Positions 42,792 through 51,555 of a stretch of 64,000 bases of DNA are shown piece by piece; position 1 is the stretch's first letter, and each line of letters starts with the position of its first letter. The position numbers and the translations under genes were made by a program. Source of the DNA: Nocardioides luteus (GTDB lineage Bacteria > Actinomycetota > Actinomycetes > Propionibacteriales > Nocardioidaceae); NCBI RefSeq assembly GCF_014648595.1, contig NZ_BMRK01000004.1:81717-145716 (forward strand). The letters are read 5' to 3'. The notes beneath the pieces are model-generated. The model saw nothing but the letters and a program-made list of their open reading frames with translations, made no database searches and was not told the origin of the DNA.

Positions 42792-43742
42792 ATGTCCATT
42801 CCCCCGAACCCTCCCCTCGTCTCGGTCTCCTGGTCGACGCTCGGCGAATGGGTGATCGGCATCCCCCTGCGCATCGCCGGCCTGATCCTGCTGGCGTTCG
42901 TGCTCCGCTGGGTGCTCCACCGGGTGATCGACAAGGTCGTGGTCCGCGCCGTCGAGGCGCCCACGCTCGCCAGCAAGATCAGCAAGATGCACGAGACCCA
43001 TGAGGCCATCACCGCCTCGTCCCGGCGAAGTCAGCGCGCCAAGGCGATCGGCTCGCTGCTCAAGAGCGTGATCACCGGCATCCTGGTCGCGATCTTCGCC
43101 ACCATGATCCTCTCCGAGCTCGGCATCAACATCGCCCCGATCATCGCCTCGGCCGGGATCGTCGGTCTGGCGCTCGGTTTCGGTGCTCAGTCGCTGGTGC
43201 GGGACTACCTGTCCGGCATCTTCATGATCATCGAGGACCAGTACGGCGTCGGCGACAGCATCGAGGTCAACAACATCAGCGGCACCGTCGAGGCCGTGAC
43301 GCTGCGGATCACCCGGCTGCGCGCGCTCGACGGCACGGTCTGGTACATCCCCAACGGCGAGATCCTCACCGTCGGCAACCACAGCCAGAACTGGGCCCGC
43401 GCCGTCATCGACGTCGGCGTCGGCTACCAGGAGGACCTCGGCAAGGTGCAGCGCGTGCTCCGCGAGGTCTCCAACGACCTGTGGACCGACGACGAGTTCA
43501 AGGGTCAGATCATCGAGGAGCCCGAGGTCACCGGGGTCGAGGCGCTGGCCGCCGACTCCATCACCGTCCGGGTGCTCATCAAGACCCTGCCGCTGAAGCA
43601 GTGGGCGATCGCGCGCGAGATGCGCCAGCGGATCAAGGCCCGTCTCGACTACGAGGGCATCGAGATGCCCTTCGGCCAGCGGATCATCTGGCACCGCGAG
43701 GACAAGGCCGCCGCAGCCGAGGAGGAGAAGGCGAACGCCTGA
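42792..43742 (+). CDS. Small-conductance mechanosensitive channel (MscS family)
   Basis: This 316-residue membrane protein has three predicted transmembrane segments. The pore-lining TM3 is glycine/alanine-rich (IIASAGIVGLALGFGAQSLVRDYLSGIFMI), followed by the beta domain (GDSIEVNNISGTVEAVTLRITRLRALDGTVWYIPNGEI), the family hallmark. The mixed alpha/beta end domain is present and a short charged tail (EDKAAAAEEEKANA) closes it. It opens under membrane tension to release solutes on osmotic downshock. It is a single gene, divergent from the small membrane protein. Confidence 0.93.
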   Translation: MSIPPNPPLVSVSWSTLGEWVIGIPLRIAGLILLAFVLRWVLHRVIDKVVVRAVEAPTLASKISKMHETHEAITASSRRSQRAKAIGSLLKSVITGILVAIFATMILSELGINIAPIIASAGIVGLALGFGAQSLVRDYLSGIFMIIEDQYGVGDSIEVNNISGTVEAVTLRITRLRALDGTVWYIPNGEILTVGNHSQNWARAVIDVGVGYQEDLGKVQRVLREVSNDLWTDDEFKGQIIEEPEVTGVEALAADSITVRVLIKTLPLKQWAIAREMRQRIKARLDYEGIEMPFGQRIIWHREDKAAAAEEEKANA

Positions 43743-43765
43743 TCCTCCCCGGCCGGCCGTGATGC

Positions 43766-44191
43766 TCAGGCCAGGGCGGCGTCGAGCGTGATCGTGGTGC
43801 CGGTGAGCGCCTGGCTGACCGGGCAGCCCGCCTTGGCGGCCTCGGCGAGGCTGACGAAGGTGTCGTTGTCGAGACCCTCGACCACGCCGCGGGTGGTCAG
43901 CTTGATGCCGGTGATGCCCTTGCCCGGGGTGAACTCGACCTCCGCGCTGGTCTCGAGGCTCGTCGCCGGGGTGCCGTTGTCGGCCAGGCCGTTGGAGAAG
44001 GCCATCGAGAAGCAGGACGAGTGGGCCGCGGCGATGAGCTCCTCGGGGCTCGTCTTGCCGCCCGGCTCCTCCGTGCGAGCGGGCCAGGAGACGTCGTAGG
44101 TCCCCAGGCCCGAGGAGTTCAGCGTCACCTTGCCGGCGCCCTCGAAGAGCGTGCCCTCCCAGACGGTGGTGGCAGTGCGGGTGGTGGCCAT
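43766..44191 (-). CDS. OsmC family peroxiredoxin-like protein
   Basis: This 141-residue OsmC/Ohr-fold protein has the two redox cysteines in AHSSCFSMAFS and AGCPVSQALTG, and the conserved segment GGKTSPEELIAAA. The OsmC/YhfA branch detoxifies organic hydroperoxides as a dimer. The start is the ATG before ATTRTATT. It is divergent from the truncated haemoglobin gene across a 97-base spacer, so a shared oxidative or oxygen response is possible but not shown. Confidence 0.92.
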   Translation of the reverse strand: MATTRTATTVWEGTLFEGAGKVTLNSSGLGTYDVSWPARTEEPGGKTSPEELIAAAHSSCFSMAFSNGLADNGTPATSLETSAEVEFTPGKGITGIKLTTRGVVEGLDNDTFVSLAEAAKAGCPVSQALTGTTITLDAALA

Positions 44192-44288
44192 CGTTATCTC
44201 CCAAAGATCGAGTGCGTGCGTACGTCACGATCCTGCCACGGCCCCGTGGCGTACGCAGGGTGCACAGGCGCGTGGAACAATTGCCCGA

Positions 44289-44660
44289 GTGACGTTCTAT
44301 GAGGAGATCGGCGGGATGGACACCATCCGCACGATCGTGGCCAAGTTCTACGAGGGCGTGGCGACCGACGAGCTGATGCGACCGATGTACCCGGAGGAGG
44401 ACCTCGGTCCGGCGCAGGAGCGACTGACCCTCTTCCTGGCTCAGTACTGGGGCGGCCCGACGACCTACTCCGAGCAGCGCGGACACCCGCGCCTGCGGAT
44501 GCGCCACGCTCCGTACGAGGTGACCTCGGAGGCTCGCGACCGCTGGCTCGAGCACTTCCGTGAGGGCCTGGACGCAGCCGGGCTCACCCCGGAGCAGGAC
44601 GCGCAGTTCTGGGCGTACGTCGAGCACGCCGCGAACTTCATGATCAACACCCCGAGCTGA
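44289..44660 (+). CDS. glbO: Group II truncated haemoglobin (GlbO-like)
   Basis: This 123-residue globin is very close to M. tuberculosis GlbO across TFYEEIGGMDTIRTIVAKFYEGV, MYPEEDL, the block LFLAQYWGGPTTYSEQRGHPRLRMRHAPYEV (with the haem-ligating His in MRHAPY) and a helical end with WAYVEHAANFMINTP. It binds oxygen and may handle NO or peroxide. The GTG before TFYEEIGG is the natural start; longer frames run upstream without homology. It is divergent from osmC. Confidence 0.93.
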   Translation: MTFYEEIGGMDTIRTIVAKFYEGVATDELMRPMYPEEDLGPAQERLTLFLAQYWGGPTTYSEQRGHPRLRMRHAPYEVTSEARDRWLEHFREGLDAAGLTPEQDAQFWAYVEHAANFMINTPS

Positions 44661-44779
44661 GCCCTCTCCGGGTGAGAAACGCTGACAAAGGTCCCAACCC
44701 TCGACATCTGCCGTAAGCGCTGAGAGGCTACTGGCCTCAAGCAGAACAATCTGCGGACACTTGCCATCTCGGAGGACGC

Positions 44780-45394
44780 ATGCGGGCAGTTCAGCGGACG
44801 ATCGTCGGAGTGGGGCTTGCGCTCGTCACCATCACCGCGATGGCGCTGCTCATCATCGGCCCTGACTCGATCGACCTGGACCCGTCCAGCCGGCCCGCCT
44901 CGCAGACGTCCGGGACGAGCGCACCGCTCGCCGACTCCCCCGACCTCTCCACCAGCATGCCCGAGCCGCCGCGCCCGGTCGCCGCCGACGAGGACGGCTC
45001 GGTCGGGACGCTGCCTCCGGCGCCGGGCGCCTCGGACGACGACCAGCTCGTCTCGCGCGACCTGGTCGCGCCGCCCGCGGCGGCCGGCAAGAAGAAGGAC
45101 ACTCCGGTCGACGGCCGGGCACTCGGGGCGCGGAACGCACGGGCGAACAAGGGCCGTGGGCCTGTCGGCCAGCAAGGCAAGCCCGACGTCGGCGCGGCCC
45201 AGCAGGGGTGGCGCTGGGGCGAGCAGGAGCGACCTGGCGGCCGCTACGGCGCCCAGGACCCCCGCGACAGCCGTGGCGACGACGGCGACCGCGGCGGCAA
45301 GGATCGCACCGATCGTGACGACCGCGACAGCTGTCGGCGACACCACCGCTACGACCCCTACGACCGCGACTGCGACCGCCGCGGCTGGCGCTGA
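44780..45394 (+). CDS. Secreted or membrane-anchored low-complexity protein, unknown
   Basis: This 204-residue protein has an N-terminal hydrophobic segment (TIVGVGLALVTITAMALLIIG) after a short basic start, so it is a signal anchor. A Ser/Pro/Asp-rich stretch follows, then a strongly charged Gly/Arg/Asp tail (DDRDSCRRHHRYDPYDRDCDRRGWR). A good ribosome binding site (CGGAGGACGC) and the hydrophobic N-terminus support this frame over the open antisense frame. No domain is recognised. It ends six bases before the convergent thioesterase gene's stop. Confidence 0.65.
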   Translation: MRAVQRTIVGVGLALVTITAMALLIIGPDSIDLDPSSRPASQTSGTSAPLADSPDLSTSMPEPPRPVAADEDGSVGTLPPAPGASDDDQLVSRDLVAPPAAAGKKKDTPVDGRALGARNARANKGRGPVGQQGKPDVGAAQQGWRWGEQERPGGRYGAQDPRDSRGDDGDRGGKDRTDRDDRDSCRRHHRYDPYDRDCDRRGWR

Positions 45395-45400
45395 GACCCG

Positions 45401-46300
45401 CTAGAGCACGGCCTCGACGGCCGAGCGCACCTCGGGGCTGGGCTCGACGGCCTTGCCTGACTCGAGGTCGTAGAAGACCAGCGTGACCTGCCCTCGGGCG
45501 AGCCGCAGGTCGCCGTCGGCGATCTCGGACTCGATCGTCATCGACTTGGTGCCGAGCCTCGAGACGTAGCTCCACACGTCGTACGGCTCCGAGCGGGCCA
45601 GCACTGGCGCGTGATAGGTCACGTCGGTCTGCGCGACCACGACCGAGGGCCACTTCTCGAGGTCGGCGTTCGAGCTGAGCCGCTTCATCAGCGCCAGCCG
45701 CGACTCCTGGAAGTACTCGAAGTACTTCACGTTGTTCACGTGCCCGTAAGCGTCGACATCGGAGAAGCGGACGTGGAGCGGGAAGTGGCCGTCCTCGAGC
45801 CGCTTCGGCTCGCCCAGGGCGAGCGGCTTCGACGGGGCCTTCTCGAGGTAGGGCTCGAGGTTGGCCTTCTCCTCAGGCTTGAGCCGGCGCGGCGACTCGG
45901 TGGCGAAGACGTACGGCGCCAGGACGGTGCTCGCCCGCAGGAAGACCTTGCGGGAGCCGTCGGGCTTGGTGCGGAAGATCTCGTAGGCCATCGTGAAGCT
46001 CGCCGCCCGGATGTCGGTCACCCAGGACTCGACGTAGACCGGCTTGAAGTCGAAGAGCAGCGGAGCGACGTACGTCACCTGGTGGCTGGCCACGACGACG
46101 CCCTCCGCGAGCCCCTGGGTCTGCGGGCTGCGGGCGTGGGTGCGCAGCATGTCCACGCGTGCCTCTTGGAGGTAGTCGACGTAGACGACGTTGTTGACGT
46201 GACCGAGCATGTCGAGGTCGGCCCATCGCATCGGGCATTCATAGAGGTGGCGCACGGGGCGATCCTTCCAGACGACGTTGGGCACTGGGTCTGGTCTCAT
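45401..46300 (-). CDS. Acyl-CoA thioesterase with two hotdog domains
   Basis: This 299-residue protein has an internal duplication. Both halves carry the 4HBT signature, MRWADLDMLGHVNNVVYVDYLQEAR (residues 24-48) and VRFSDVDAYGHVNNVKYFEYFQESR (about 175-200), each with the catalytic Asp. It should hydrolyse acyl-CoAs. The start is an ATG that follows a weak purine stretch. It is divergent from a thiolase gene, with a 12-bp dyad between them, which suggests common control of fatty acyl-CoA turnover. Confidence 0.9.
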   Translation of the reverse strand: MRPDPVPNVVWKDRPVRHLYECPMRWADLDMLGHVNNVVYVDYLQEARVDMLRTHARSPQTQGLAEGVVVASHQVTYVAPLLFDFKPVYVESWVTDIRAASFTMAYEIFRTKPDGSRKVFLRASTVLAPYVFATESPRRLKPEEKANLEPYLEKAPSKPLALGEPKRLEDGHFPLHVRFSDVDAYGHVNNVKYFEYFQESRLALMKRLSSNADLEKWPSVVVAQTDVTYHAPVLARSEPYDVWSYVSRLGTKSMTIESEIADGDLRLARGQVTLVFYDLESGKAVEPSPEVRSAVEAVL

Positions 46301-46341
46301 CGCCGGGTCCGGGCGAGTATGGTGTCGAGCACAGTCCTACC

Positions 46342-46353
46342 TACTCATCAGTA
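46342..46353. promoter_or_regulatory. TACT-N4-AGTA dyad in the thioesterase/thiolase spacer
   Basis: TACTCATCAGTA is a near-perfect dyad (reverse complement TACTGATGAGTA) and lies 14 bases before the thiolase ATG, inside the 66-base divergent spacer. TetR-family fatty-acid regulators bind sites of this size and form. The site could block both promoters. The regulator is not in the window. Confidence 0.4.
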
Positions 46354-46366
46354 ACCGGGAGTCTTC

Positions 46367-47581
46367 ATGCCTGAGGCAGTCATCGTCGCCGCCGCCCGTA
46401 CCCCGATCGGGCGCGCCAACAAGGGATCTCTGAAGGACTTCCGTCCCGACGACCTCGCGGCGTTCATCACCAAGGAGGCCGTCGGGAAGGTCGAGGGTCT
46501 CGACCCGAACGACATCGACGACCTGCTCCTGGGCTGCGGCCTGCCGGGCGGCGAGTCCGGCAACAACATGGGCCGCGTGGTCTCGGTGCTGAACGGCTGG
46601 GACAAGGTGCCCGGCGCGACCATCACCCGCTACTGCTCCTCCTCGGTGCAGACCTCGCGGATGGCGCTGCACGCGATCAAGGCCGGCGAGGCCGACATCA
46701 TCGTCTCGGCCGGTGTCGAGACCGTCTCCCGCTTCGCCAAGGGCACCTCCGACCACCTGCCCGACACCGTCAACCACCTCTTCGACGACGCCCAGTCGCG
46801 CACCGCCGCGACCGCCGCCTCCAACGAGAAGTGGCACGACCCGCGCGAGGACGGCCTGCTTCCCGATGTCTACATCGCGATGGGCCAGACCGCGGAGAAC
46901 CTCGCCACCTCGCGCGGCATCTCGCGCCAGGAGATGGACGAGTTCGGCGTACGCTCCCAGAACCTCGCCGAGAAGGCCATCGCCGACGGCTTCTGGGCGC
47001 GCGAGATCACCCCGGTGACCACGCCGTCGGGCGAGGTCGTCTCCGCCGACGACGGCCCGCGTGCCGGTGTCACCCTGGAGGCCATCTCCGGCCTCAAGCC
47101 GGTCTTCCGCGAGGACGGCACCGTCACCGCCGGCAACTGCTGCGCGCTCAACGACGGCGCCGCCGCCGTCGTGGTCATGTCGGACACCAAGGCCGCCGAG
47201 CTCGGTGCCAAGCCGCTCGCCCGCATCGTCTCCACCGGCGTCTCCGGCCTCTCGCCGGAGATCATGGGCCTCGGTCCGGTCGAGGCGACCCGCAACGCGC
47301 TGAAGTACGCCGGCATGTCGATCGGCGACATCGACCTCGTCGAGATCAACGAGGCCTTCGCCGCCCAGGTGATCCCGTCCTACCAGGACCTCGGCATCGA
47401 CATCGACCGCCTCAACGTCAACGGTGGCGCCATCGCCGTCGGTCACCCCTTCGGCATGACCGGCGCGCGCCTGCAGAACACCATGCTCAACAGCCTCGAC
47501 TGGCACGACAAGACCACCGGTCTGATCACCATGTGCGTCGGCGGCGGTCAGGGCATGGCGATGATCCTCGAGCGCATCTGA
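46367..47581 (+). CDS. Acetyl-CoA C-acyltransferase (thiolase)
   Basis: This 404-residue thiolase has the acyl-accepting Cys90 (ITRYCSSSVQT), the catalytic His360 in GGAIAVGHPFGMTGAR and Cys390 in TMCVGGGQGMA. The NEAF-type segment (EINEAFAAQ) is also in place. It cleaves 3-ketoacyl-CoA in beta-oxidation or condenses acetyl-CoA; the sequence does not decide the direction. It is divergent from the two-domain thioesterase. A 32-bp tandem repeat cluster follows the stop. Confidence 0.94.
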   Translation: MPEAVIVAAARTPIGRANKGSLKDFRPDDLAAFITKEAVGKVEGLDPNDIDDLLLGCGLPGGESGNNMGRVVSVLNGWDKVPGATITRYCSSSVQTSRMALHAIKAGEADIIVSAGVETVSRFAKGTSDHLPDTVNHLFDDAQSRTAATAASNEKWHDPREDGLLPDVYIAMGQTAENLATSRGISRQEMDEFGVRSQNLAEKAIADGFWAREITPVTTPSGEVVSADDGPRAGVTLEAISGLKPVFREDGTVTAGNCCALNDGAAAVVVMSDTKAAELGAKPLARIVSTGVSGLSPEIMGLGPVEATRNALKYAGMSIGDIDLVEINEAFAAQVIPSYQDLGIDIDRLNVNGGAIAVGHPFGMTGARLQNTMLNSLDWHDKTTGLITMCVGGGQGMAMILERI

Positions 47582-47596
47582 CCCGACCGTTTCCCC

Positions 47597-47706
47597 GCCG
47601 ACTCGGCGCATCTGCCCCGGGCGAGAGCGCCGAGTCGGCGCATCTGCCCCGGGTGAGAGCGCCGAGTCGGCGCATCTGCCCCGGCTGAAGGCGCCGCGTC
47701 GGCGCG
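47597..47706 (+). repeat. 32-bp tandem repeat cluster A
   Basis: GCCGAGTCGGCGCATCTGCC followed by CCGG-TGAGAGC recurs at a strict 32-base period starting at 47597, 47629 and 47661. A diverged fourth copy at 47693 runs into the marR stop. Each unit begins with the palindrome GCCGAGTCGGC. It fills the whole gap between the thiolase and marR 3' ends. The same unit, inverted, forms cluster B at 49701. Confidence 0.9.
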
Positions 47707-48186
47707 TCAGCGCATCTCGATGCCGGGGCGGTCGCTGATGAGGTGGTCGGAGACGGCGTTCATCACGCGACCCAGGGCGGCGAAGTCGTCCTCGCTGACC
47801 AGATCGATGAGGTAGTCGCGTACGCCGGTGACGTGGACGTGGGCAGCCTGCCGGAGCAGCTCGAAACCCTGCTCGCTCAGCATGGCGACGACGCCGCGGC
47901 CGTCCTCGGGCGAGTTGCGGCGCTCGACCAGCCCGGCCCGCTCCATCCGGGTGATCGTATGGGTGACCCGCGAGCGCGAGTGAGCCAGGGAGTCGGCCAG
48001 CTGAGCCATCCGCATGGCGCCGTCGTTCTCGGACAGGCGTACCAGGATCTCGTACTCCGGCAGCGAGAGGTCGAACTGCGCGCGCAGATCAGCGTCGAGC
48101 CGATCCTCGAGCAGCGTCATCCCCATCATCAGCGCACGCCACGAGCGCTGCTGCTCTTCGTCCAGCCACCGAGTCTCATCACCCAC
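47707..48186 (-). CDS. MarR family transcriptional regulator
   Basis: This 159-residue winged-helix protein has the MarR core: LSLPEYEILVRLSENDGAMRMAQLADSLAHSRSRVTHTITRMERAGLVERRNSPEDGRGVVAMLSEQG, with the DR-type wing motif (EDGRG). Long flanking helices make the dimer. The start is a GTG before GDETRW. It is divergent from the MFS gene, its likely target, across about 220 bases. Its stop lies in the last repeat unit of cluster A. Confidence 0.9.
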   Translation of the reverse strand: MGDETRWLDEEQQRSWRALMMGMTLLEDRLDADLRAQFDLSLPEYEILVRLSENDGAMRMAQLADSLAHSRSRVTHTITRMERAGLVERRNSPEDGRGVVAMLSEQGFELLRQAAHVHVTGVRDYLIDLVSEDDFAALGRVMNAVSDHLISDRPGIEMR

Positions 48187-48298
48187 AGGGCATTACGTTA
48201 GCCCGATCTCGGTGTACATCTTTGCACTGGCACCCGATTACGGCACGGAAGGCATCTCGCGAGGGCTCGATCGGAGTTCGGGACGAGAGGCCTGCGAG

Positions 48299-48338
48299 TC
48301 CTGGGACCTAGGGCAGATCACGCCTGGGACCTAAGCCC
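48299..48338. promoter_or_regulatory. Tandem GGGACCTA boxes upstream of the MFS gene
   Basis: CCTGGGACCTAGGGC and CCTGGGACCTAAGCCC are repeated 23 bases apart in the marR/MFS spacer. Each resembles the DosR (DevR) box GGGAC-N4-GGCCC-like dyad used in hypoxia control in mycobacteria. They may instead be sites for the adjacent MarR protein. Motif reading only. Confidence 0.35.
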
Positions 48339-48405
48339 GAGCACGACAGATGACGGCCCGCAAAACAATTCGCCACCGCCTCTGGGTAAAGGCGAAGATT
48401 GAACG

Positions 48406-49698
48406 GTGTCGACTCCCCCTCTCGGTCTCCGAGACTTCATAGCCGCCCTTCCGCGCGAGGGCCGCTGGCTCCTGTCGACGGTCGCGATCCAGCTCCTCGG
48501 CCGCGGCATGACGCTGCCCTTCACGATCATCTACCTGAACGAGGTACGCGGCTTCGACCTCGGTCTCGCCGGCACCCTGATGGGACTGATCGCCATCGTC
48601 GGCTTCGTCGTCACCGGTCCGGCGGGCTCGCTGATCGACCGGTTCGGTGCTCGCCCGGTGATCCTGGGAGGTCTCGTCTGCGCGATCATCGGTGACGTCG
48701 TGCTCGCGTTCGCGGCGACTCCGGTGCTCGCTGCCGTGGCTCTGTGCCTCCTCGGCGTCCAGGCCGGAGTGTCCTGGCCCGCTGCCAACGCTCTGGTCGC
48801 CTCCGTGGTCGAGGGCGAGCTGCGACAGCGTTACTACGGCGTGAACTTCGCCCTGATCAACCTCGGCATCGGCGTCGGCGGCGTGATCGGCGGGCTCTTC
48901 GTCGACGTGGCCCGGCCCGAGACGTTCACTCTCGCCTTCCTCATCAACGCAGCGACCTTCACCATCCCGGTCCTCGTCCTGCTCGGCCCCTTGCGCCACA
49001 CCCACGGCCGGGCCGCGCGCCCCTCGGCGGACGAGCCGCACGCGACCGCTTCCTACGCCACCATCCTGCGTCGTCCGGAGGTCGGCTGGCTGGTGGTCGT
49101 CGGCGTGCTCCTCGCGACGCTCGGCTACGGCCAGCTCGAGAGCGGCTTCCCGGCCTACTCGCGGCAGATCTCCGAGGTCTCGACGCGGGTCGTCGGGTTC
49201 GCGTTCGTGGTGAACTGTGCGGTCATCGTGCTCGCCCAGTTCTGGGTGATGAACCGGGTCAGCGGCAAGAGGCGTACCCGAGTGCTCATCGCCACCGCGC
49301 TCATCTGGGCCTTCGCCTGGTCGATCTTCGGTGCGACCGGGCTGGCCCCAGGCTCCGTGGCGGCGATCGTCGGCGTGGTCGCATTCCAGGGGATCTTCTT
49401 CGCCGTCGGCGAGACGCTCATGCAGTCGGCGTTCCCGGCGCTGACCAACGAGATGGCTCCCGATCACCTGCGCGGGCGCTACAACGCGATCAACTCGGCC
49501 TCGTTCCAGACCGGCGCGATCGTCGGACCGATCCTGGCCGGCTTCCTGCTCGAGCACGGGCAGTCGACGATGTTCATCGCGTTGATGGTGCTCGGCTGCG
49601 TGGGGATCGCTGCCGGTTCGATCCAGCTCGAGCGCCGGATCCCGCCTGCGGTGAACGGCGTACGTCCGCCGGAGCCCCAGGAGCCCGCTTCTCTGTGA
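48406..49698 (+). CDS. Major facilitator superfamily transporter
   Basis: This 430-residue protein has twelve predicted membrane segments. The MFS signature between TM2 and TM3 is GSLIDRFGARPVILGG, and a second copy lies in the second half (MNRVSGKRRTRVLI). LQAGVSWPAANALVASVVEGELRQRYYG fits the drug-efflux (DHA1/MDR-like) branch. The start is a GTG. It is divergent from a MarR regulator, the usual arrangement for inducible efflux; the substrate is unknown. Repeat cluster B follows the stop. Confidence 0.88.
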   Translation: MSTPPLGLRDFIAALPREGRWLLSTVAIQLLGRGMTLPFTIIYLNEVRGFDLGLAGTLMGLIAIVGFVVTGPAGSLIDRFGARPVILGGLVCAIIGDVVLAFAATPVLAAVALCLLGVQAGVSWPAANALVASVVEGELRQRYYGVNFALINLGIGVGGVIGGLFVDVARPETFTLAFLINAATFTIPVLVLLGPLRHTHGRAARPSADEPHATASYATILRRPEVGWLVVVGVLLATLGYGQLESGFPAYSRQISEVSTRVVGFAFVVNCAVIVLAQFWVMNRVSGKRRTRVLIATALIWAFAWSIFGATGLAPGSVAAIVGVVAFQGIFFAVGETLMQSAFPALTNEMAPDHLRGRYNAINSASFQTGAIVGPILAGFLLEHGQSTMFIALMVLGCVGIAAGSIQLERRIPPAVNGVRPPEPQEPASL

Positions 49699-49700
49699 CA

Positions 49701-49785
49701 GATGCGCCGACTCGGCGGCCCTGGCTGGGGCAGATGCGCCGACTCGGCGCGTCTGACTGGGGCAGACGCGCCGAGTCGGCGAAGA
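49701..49785 (-). repeat. 32-bp tandem repeat cluster B, inverted relative to cluster A
   Basis: GATGCGCCGACTCGGCG recurs at 49701 and 49733, with a variant GACGCGCCGAGTCGGCG at 49765, keeping the same 32-base period as cluster A. The order palindrome-then-GCATCTGCCCC appears here on the opposite strand. The array fills the gap between the MFS stop and the ettA stop. Confidence 0.88.
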
Positions 49786-49791
49786 GGGTGA

Positions 49792-51474
49792 TCAGTCGCG
49801 GGTGAGGCGACGGTGGGTGACGCGGTGGGGGCGGGCGGCCTCCGGGCCGAGGCGCTCGATCTTGTTGGCCTCGTAGGACTCGAAGTTGCCCTCGAACCAG
49901 AACCACTCGCCCTCGTTCTCCTCGGTGCCCTCCCAGGCGAGGATGTGGGTGGCGACGCGGTCGAGGAACCACCGGTCGTGAGAGGTGACCACGGCGCAGC
50001 CGGGGAAGTCGAGCAGCGCGTCCTCGAGCGAGGAGAGCGTCTCCACGTCCAGGTCGTTGGTCGGCTCGTCGAGCAGCAGCATGTTGCCGCCCTGCTTCAG
50101 GGTGAGCGCGAGGTTGAGGCGGTTGCGCTCACCACCGGAGAGCACGCCGGCCTTCTTCTGCTGGTCGGGACCCTTGAAGCCGAAGGAGGCGACGTAGGCC
50201 CGCGAGTTCATCTCGAAGTTGGCGACCTTGATGAAGTCCAGACCGTCAGAGACGACCTCCCAGACGTTCTTGTTGGGGTCGATGCCGCCACGGCTCTGGT
50301 CGACGTAGGAGATCTTCACCGTCTGGCCGACGTTGAGCTCGCCCGCGTCGGGCGTCTCGGAGCCGGTGATCATCCGGAACAGGGTCGTCTTACCCACACC
50401 GTTCGGACCGACGATGCCGACGATGCCGGCACGCGGGAGCGAGAAGGAGATGTTGTCCCACAGGGTGCGGTCCTCGAAGCCCTTGGTCAGGCCCTTGGCC
50501 TCCATCACCACGTCGCCCAGGCGCGGGCCCGGCGGGATGTTGATGTCGGCGGTGTCGATCTTGCGGGCCTTGTCGGCCTCAGCGGCGAGCTCCTCGTAGC
50601 GGGCCAGACGCGACTTCGACTTGGTCTGGCGGGCCTTGGCGTTGGAGCGGACCCACTCCAGCTCCTTCTCGAGCATCTTGGCGCGCTTGGCGTCCTTGAG
50701 GCCCTCGACCTTGAGACGCTCCTTCTTGGTCTCCAGGTAGGTGGAGTAGTTGCCCTCGTAGCCGTGGATGGAGCCGCGGTCGACCTCGGCGATCCACTCG
50801 GCGACGTTGTCGAGGAAGTAGCGGTCGTGGGTGACGGCCAGGACGGCGCCCTTGTAGTTCTTCAGGTGACCTTCCAGCCACTGCACCGACTCAGCGTCGA
50901 GGTGGTTGGTGGGCTCGTCGAGGAGCAGCAGGTCGGGCTCCTGCAGCAGCAGCTTGCACAGCGCGACCCGGCGACGCTCACCACCGGAGAGGTTGTCCAC
51001 GATCGCGTCGCCCGGAGGGCAGCGCAGAGCGTCCATCGCCTGCTCCAGCTTGGAGTCGATGTCCCAGGCGTTGACGTTGTCCAGGAAGGTCTGGAGCTCG
51101 CCGGTCTCCGCCATCAGGGCGTCCTGGTCGGCGTCGGGGTCGCCCATCTCCATGTAGGCGTCCTCGAGACGCTTCATCTTCGTCTTGATCTCGCTGACCG
51201 CCTCTTCGACGTTCTCGAGGACGGTCTTGCCCTCGGACAGCGGCGGCTCCTGCTGAAGCATGCCGACCGTCGCGTCCTGGTCGCGGACGATGTCGCCGTT
51301 GTTGGGCTGGTCGAGCCCCGCCATCAGCTTGAGCAGCGAGGACTTACCCATCCCGTTCGGACCGACGACGCCGATCTTGGCACCGTGCAGGAACGAGAGG
51401 GTGACGTTGTCGAGGACGACCTTGTCGCCGTGGGCCTTGCGCACATTGCGCAGGGAGAGGATGTAGTCGGCCAT
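49792..51474 (-). CDS. ettA: ABC-F translation factor, energy-dependent translational throttle EttA
   Basis: This 560-residue soluble ABC-F protein has two full nucleotide-binding domains: Walker A GPNGMGKSS and GPNGVGKTT, and signature motifs NLSGGERRRVALC and LSGGERNRLNLAL. Walker B sequences are LLLLDEPTNHLD and MLLLDEPTNDLD. The EttA-type arm and the P-site tRNA interaction linker (basic KDAKRAKMLEKELEWVRSNAKARQTKSKSRLARYEEL) lie between them. It gates the first steps of elongation according to the ATP/ADP ratio. The start is the ATG before ADYILSLRNV. Confidence 0.95.
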   Translation of the reverse strand: MADYILSLRNVRKAHGDKVVLDNVTLSFLHGAKIGVVGPNGMGKSSLLKLMAGLDQPNNGDIVRDQDATVGMLQQEPPLSEGKTVLENVEEAVSEIKTKMKRLEDAYMEMGDPDADQDALMAETGELQTFLDNVNAWDIDSKLEQAMDALRCPPGDAIVDNLSGGERRRVALCKLLLQEPDLLLLDEPTNHLDAESVQWLEGHLKNYKGAVLAVTHDRYFLDNVAEWIAEVDRGSIHGYEGNYSTYLETKKERLKVEGLKDAKRAKMLEKELEWVRSNAKARQTKSKSRLARYEELAAEADKARKIDTADINIPPGPRLGDVVMEAKGLTKGFEDRTLWDNISFSLPRAGIVGIVGPNGVGKTTLFRMITGSETPDAGELNVGQTVKISYVDQSRGGIDPNKNVWEVVSDGLDFIKVANFEMNSRAYVASFGFKGPDQQKKAGVLSGGERNRLNLALTLKQGGNMLLLDEPTNDLDVETLSSLEDALLDFPGCAVVTSHDRWFLDRVATHILAWEGTEENEGEWFWFEGNFESYEANKIERLGPEAARPHRVTHRRLTRD

Positions 51475-51555
51475 AGGTCCCACCCTAATGAGGGATGGGC
51501 GCGCCGGTACAACCGGCGCACCACGCCCGGAGGCCCGGCCCGCGCCCTGCTCACC

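Noticed and set aside
44465-45346. A 293-codon minus-strand frame opposite the low-complexity secreted protein.
   Set aside because: It runs antisense into the haemoglobin gene and has no coherent domain. The plus-strand gene has a ribosome binding site and a signal anchor.
47597-47706. CRISPR array reading of the 32-bp periodic repeats.
   Set aside because: The units are directly abutting with no unique spacers, and no cas gene is in the window.
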